DNA of 64,000 bases from JAHEDT01 sp963825615 (GTDB taxonomy: Bacteria; Desulfobacterota; Desulfuromonadia; Desulfuromonadales; BM103): positions 1 to 64,000 of the forward strand of contig CAWGTV010000001.1 of assembly GCA_963825615.1 (NCBI GenBank), read 5' to 3'. Positions 61,237 through 64,000 of this stretch are shown here, piece after piece. The notes beneath the pieces are model-generated. The model was not told the origin of the DNA. It made no database searches and saw only the letters and a list, made by a program, of their open reading frames with translations. The stretch's first letter is position 1, and each line of letters starts with the position of its first letter. Both the position numbers and the translations under genes were made by a program.

Positions 61237-62334
61237 ATGGCCCGCAAGATTTTCGTTGCCGCAACCGGGCAGAACAGCGGTAAAACCACCACCAGCCTCT
61301 CGCTGATGTACATGGCGCGCAAGAAGTATCGGCGTGTCGGTTTCATCAAGCCGCTCGGTCCCAAGCCGATCGTCGCCTGCAACGACATGGTGGCCGACAA
61401 GGATGCGGCCCTGATGGCCGAGGTCTTCGGCCTGGAGGAGGACCTGCACCTGATGTCGCCGGTGGTGCTGATGCCGGGGGATACCCAGCGACTGCTCGAC
61501 GGTGAACTCTCCGGTGCCGAAATGGAGCAGAAAATGCGCCATGCCATTACCGAACTGGACCGTAAAAACGATTTCTTGATCATCGAGGGGGCCGGGCATG
61601 CCGGGGTCGGTTCGATCATCGGATTTTCCAACGCGCGGGTAGCCCGCCTGGCCGAATCACCCGTCGTCATGGTGACCGGTGGCGGCCTTGGCAACGTGGT
61701 GGATGCCACCTACATGAACCTCGCCCTGTTTGAGAAGGAGAGCGTTGATGTTCGCGCCATTCTCGTCAATAAGATCACTCCGGAGAAGCGTGAGAAGACC
61801 TTGCACTACCTGGAGCTGGCGTTCGCCAAGGAGCCGTTCAAGGTGATCGGCGGCTTCAATTACCAGCCGATCCTGGCCAATCCGACGCTGCTGCGCATCA
61901 GCCAGGTCCTCGATACGGAACTGCTCGGCACCCAGGAAACCGCGCGGCAGATCGTACATCACGTGCAGATCGGTGCCGCCTCGACCCAACGTGTCACCGA
62001 GTTGCTCAAAGAATCCTCACTGGTGATCGTCACCAGTAGCCGTGACGAATTGCTGGTGACCCTGGCCAACATCTACAACCTGCCAGAGTACCGGCACCTG
62101 CTGGCCGGTCTGGTCATCCCCGGCGTCGCCAGGATCAGCGAGATTACGCAGCGGATCCTCGATCGCAGCGGCATCCCCTACATGCGCACCAACCGCACGA
62201 CTGCGCAGGTCTTCAATACCATCACCGACGACGTCTCCAAGCTCAACGCCCAGGATACGCAGAAAATCGACCTGATCATGGAGTTGGCCGACAAGCGCTT
62301 CAACTTTGACGCCATCGACGGCTTGCTGGGATAA
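61237..62334 (+). CDS. P-loop/DRTGG-domain protein (Pta N-terminal/BioD-like)
   Basis: 365 residues, intact; TCAGGAG before the ATG. N-terminal P-loop VAATGQNSGKTTTSLSLMYM, switch-like FLIIEGAGHAGVGSIIGFSN, ESPVVMVTGGGLGNVVDATY, then a DRTGG domain (residues about 215-330, LVIVTSSRDELLVTLANIYN, GIPYMRTNRTTAQVFNTITD). Similar to the N-terminal regulatory part of long phosphotransacetylases, without the catalytic domain. Role unknown; nucleotide sensing is inferred. Confidence 0.8.
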   Translation: MARKIFVAATGQNSGKTTTSLSLMYMARKKYRRVGFIKPLGPKPIVACNDMVADKDAALMAEVFGLEEDLHLMSPVVLMPGDTQRLLDGELSGAEMEQKMRHAITELDRKNDFLIIEGAGHAGVGSIIGFSNARVARLAESPVVMVTGGGLGNVVDATYMNLALFEKESVDVRAILVNKITPEKREKTLHYLELAFAKEPFKVIGGFNYQPILANPTLLRISQVLDTELLGTQETARQIVHHVQIGAASTQRVTELLKESSLVIVTSSRDELLVTLANIYNLPEYRHLLAGLVIPGVARISEITQRILDRSGIPYMRTNRTTAQVFNTITDDVSKLNAQDTQKIDLIMELADKRFNFDAIDGLLG

Positions 62335-62336
62335 CA

Positions 62337-62455
62337 CCCGGGACGAGGACCGCGAAGAAGATAAACAGCGAAGTGCGACAAGCCCACGACCATGTCGAGG
62401 TTCAAAAGGTTTGTCTCGTCACACGCCACACGCTACGCGCTGCTGATGTTTTTGC
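62337..62455. repeat. GGGACGAGG-type intergenic repeat
   Basis: CCCGGGACGAGGACCGCG (62337-62354) starts 2 bp after the preceding stop. CTCGTCACACGCCACACGCT plus ACGCGC (62415-62440) forms the other end. Confidence 0.55.
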
Positions 62456-62535
62456 GTGAAATTCGTGCGGAAATATGCTTCACTGATAGGCCTTGATAGA
62501 ATGAAAACAGCATGCACTGACGGGAGCAGAAACTT

Positions 62536-63489
62536 ATGCAGATAGCACTGATCGGAATCGGCAAGATCGCCAACTACCAGATGCAGGCCATTACCCATAC
62601 GCCGGGGATCAAGCTGATCGACGCCCACGACCTGGATTTGAACAAGGCCGAGGAGTTGCCCGGCAGCGTGCAGTTTCACGACGACCTGGAAAAGCTTCTC
62701 AAACGCTCGCGTGCCGATGCTTTTCTCGTATCGACGCCGACGGCATCGCATTTTGAAGTGGCCATGCGCGTGATCGAATCCGATCGCATCGCCATCGTCG
62801 AAAAGCCGCTCTGCACCAGCCAGTCGGAGATGGACGCCCTGATGACTGCGGCGCGCACGCGCAAGCTGCCGCTGTACACCGCCTTCCACCCGGCCTATGG
62901 CCGCGAGATCGACTGGTGGCGCGAGCAGCGCGAGGCCCGCAACTTCGATCTCGGCGCCCTGCTCGGGTTCGATACTTGTTTCGCTGATCCCTATTACATC
63001 GACGGTAAGTTGACCCTCGGCGCCGTCGGCAAGGCGGGTGCCTGGACCGACAGCGGTGCCAGCGGACTCAGTGCCCTGTCCCGGCTGATCGATCCCGCGA
63101 CCATGCAGCTGGTGGACGGCCGCATGACGGTGATCCCCTCGCTGAGCTGCGCCCAGGTCCAGGGGCTGGGCCTGTACAGTTTTGTCGAGCAGGGGCGCAA
63201 CGGGTACGGCATGGTTGATACCAACTGGACTCTCGGCAAAAACTATAAAACTACGCGCCTGCGTTACGAAAACGGCATCGTCGAGCTGGACCATGCCAAG
63301 GAGCTGGCCACCCTGAGCCAGGATGGTGAGGAACCGCTGATCTTCAATCTGGCAACGGACAAGCCGCGCCTGGTCAACCACTATTGCGGGGTCTTCTCCG
63401 ACCTCACGGCGATGTTCGCCAAGAAGCAGGACAACACCGCTCTCTCCGAGCAGCTGCACCGCCTGCTCTTTGCAGCCTTGAGCCACTAG
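62536..63489 (+). CDS. Gfo/Idh/MocA-family oxidoreductase
   Basis: 317 residues, intact; GGGAGCAG before the ATG. Rossmann start MQIALIGIGKIANYQMQAIT, VSTPTASHFEVAMRVIES, catalytic IVEKPLCTSQSEMDALM (EKP), FHPAYGREIDWWREQ, and SGASGLSALSRL near the substrate site. Related to galactose or sugar 1-dehydrogenases. The exact sugar is not predictable. It may provide a modified sugar for the cell surface. Confidence 0.85.
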   Translation: MQIALIGIGKIANYQMQAITHTPGIKLIDAHDLDLNKAEELPGSVQFHDDLEKLLKRSRADAFLVSTPTASHFEVAMRVIESDRIAIVEKPLCTSQSEMDALMTAARTRKLPLYTAFHPAYGREIDWWREQREARNFDLGALLGFDTCFADPYYIDGKLTLGAVGKAGAWTDSGASGLSALSRLIDPATMQLVDGRMTVIPSLSCAQVQGLGLYSFVEQGRNGYGMVDTNWTLGKNYKTTRLRYENGIVELDHAKELATLSQDGEEPLIFNLATDKPRLVNHYCGVFSDLTAMFAKKQDNTALSEQLHRLLFAALSH

Positions 63490-63529
63490 TCGGACCAAAG
63501 CCGGCCCTAAACCTGACCAAGGCGAGACG

Positions 63530-64000
63530 ATGCAGCAGCGCCTGCAGAAAATAATTGCCGCCGCGGGCTATTGCTCCCGGCGCCGCGCCGAGGAGCTGAT
63601 CGCAGCCGGCAGAGTCAGCGTTGACGGCCAGGTCGCCAAACTCGGTGACCAGGCCGATGCAGATAGCTGCACCCTCCTGATCGACGGCAAGCCGCTCAAG
63701 GCCGCTGAAGACCTCGTTTACGTCCTCCTCCACAAGCCGCTCGGCACGGTCACGACCCTGAGTGATCCGGAAGGCCGACCCGTGGTGACCGATTTGGTAC
63801 GGGATATCCCGGTGCGCCTCTTCCCGGTCGGACGCCTCGACCTCAATACTTCCGGGCTGCTGCTGCTTACCAACGATGGCGCCCTCGCCAACCGCCTGGC
63901 ACACCCGAGCCACCAGGTCAGCAAAGTCTACCTGGTCAAAGTGCGCGGCCTGCTCAGCGCAACAGCGCAACGGGCGCTCGAAGACGGAGTGATGCTGGAG
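63530..64000 (+). CDS. rRNA pseudouridine synthase (RluB/RsuA family), 3'-truncated by the window edge
   Basis: Isomerises a uridine in 16S or 23S rRNA. Starts MQQRLQKIIAAAGYCSRRRA (S4 RNA-binding domain, residues about 1-60), then VYVLLHKPLGTVTTLSDPEG, and the catalytic Asp in FPVGRLDLNTSGLLLLTNDG. The 157 residues present cover the S4 domain and about half of the catalytic domain. The GRLDLNTSGLL form fits RluB slightly better than RsuA. Confidence 0.9.
   Translation, partial: MQQRLQKIIAAAGYCSRRRAEELIAAGRVSVDGQVAKLGDQADADSCTLLIDGKPLKAAEDLVYVLLHKPLGTVTTLSDPEGRPVVTDLVRDIPVRLFPVGRLDLNTSGLLLLTNDGALANRLAHPSHQVSKVYLVKVRGLLSATAQRALEDGVMLE

Overview
The window looks like a chromosomal segment of a Desulfuromonadales (Geobacter/Desulfuromonas-like) deltaproteobacterium. 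This is inferred from gene content: a hypABCDE maturation set, a GEMM riboswitch, secreted MopE/LVIVD/thrombospondin-3 proteins, a DUF512 radical-SAM protein, a DRTGG P-loop protein and a mutL-miaA-hfq block. No rRNA or marker search was possible. A striking property is the number of single-base-type frameshifts in conserved genes between 1 and about 57 kb (selU, hypB, hypE, tviB, lrgB, mutL, miaA, both wzc genes). The last 7 kb and several interspersed genes are intact. I read most of these breaks as sequence errors and annotate the reconstructed genes, naming the break positions.

Layout. 0-8 kb: selU, an initiator tRNA, a STAS-like protein, a CBS protein, then an ADP-ribose-metabolism group (2H phosphodiesterase, macrodomain, sirtuin) interleaved with a rubredoxin-NADH oxidoreductase fusion, a 36-residue RCKP rubredoxin-like protein and an ANTAR response regulator. 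8-12 kb: hypA-B-C-D-E for [NiFe]-hydrogenase maturation. 12-17 kb: small proteins, a complete IS5-type element, two toxin-antitoxin pairs (higBA, yefM-yoeB) and a decayed GEMM-like leader. 17-34 kb, minus strand: a subtilase, then a c-di-GMP-type riboswitch with terminators, then one 14.5-kb reading region for a giant mosaic lipoprotein of about 4,800 residues. The subtilase and the giant protein end in the same unusual C-terminal tail. 34-45 kb, minus strand: extracellular polysaccharide locus (tviB, wza, two tandem wzc BY-kinases, a four-helix-bundle S23 gene, cpsB, uxs). 45-57 kb, minus strand: carbonic-anhydrase-like protein, lrgAB, TPR proteins, DUF512, mutL-miaA-hfq, an ExeA-type ATPase with a large TPR partner. 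57-64 kb: pgi, DUF4197, then a plus-strand run of maoC, isochorismatase, DRTGG protein, Gfo/Idh oxidoreductase and an rRNA pseudouridine synthase cut by the window edge.

How the parts fit: TviB and UXS supply nucleotide sugars, Wza and the Wzc kinases run export, and CpsB is the likely phosphatase of the kinases. The c-di-GMP riboswitch links the giant surface protein to the same lifestyle decision. The locus is littered with short GC-rich elements with inverted ends (GTGGCGAG and GGGACGCGG types). They fill whole gaps between co-directional genes. One pair of ends brackets the S23 gene and one copy lies in frame inside cpsB. This S23-linked repeat family, together with the shared C-terminal tail, is the best candidate here for undescribed biology.
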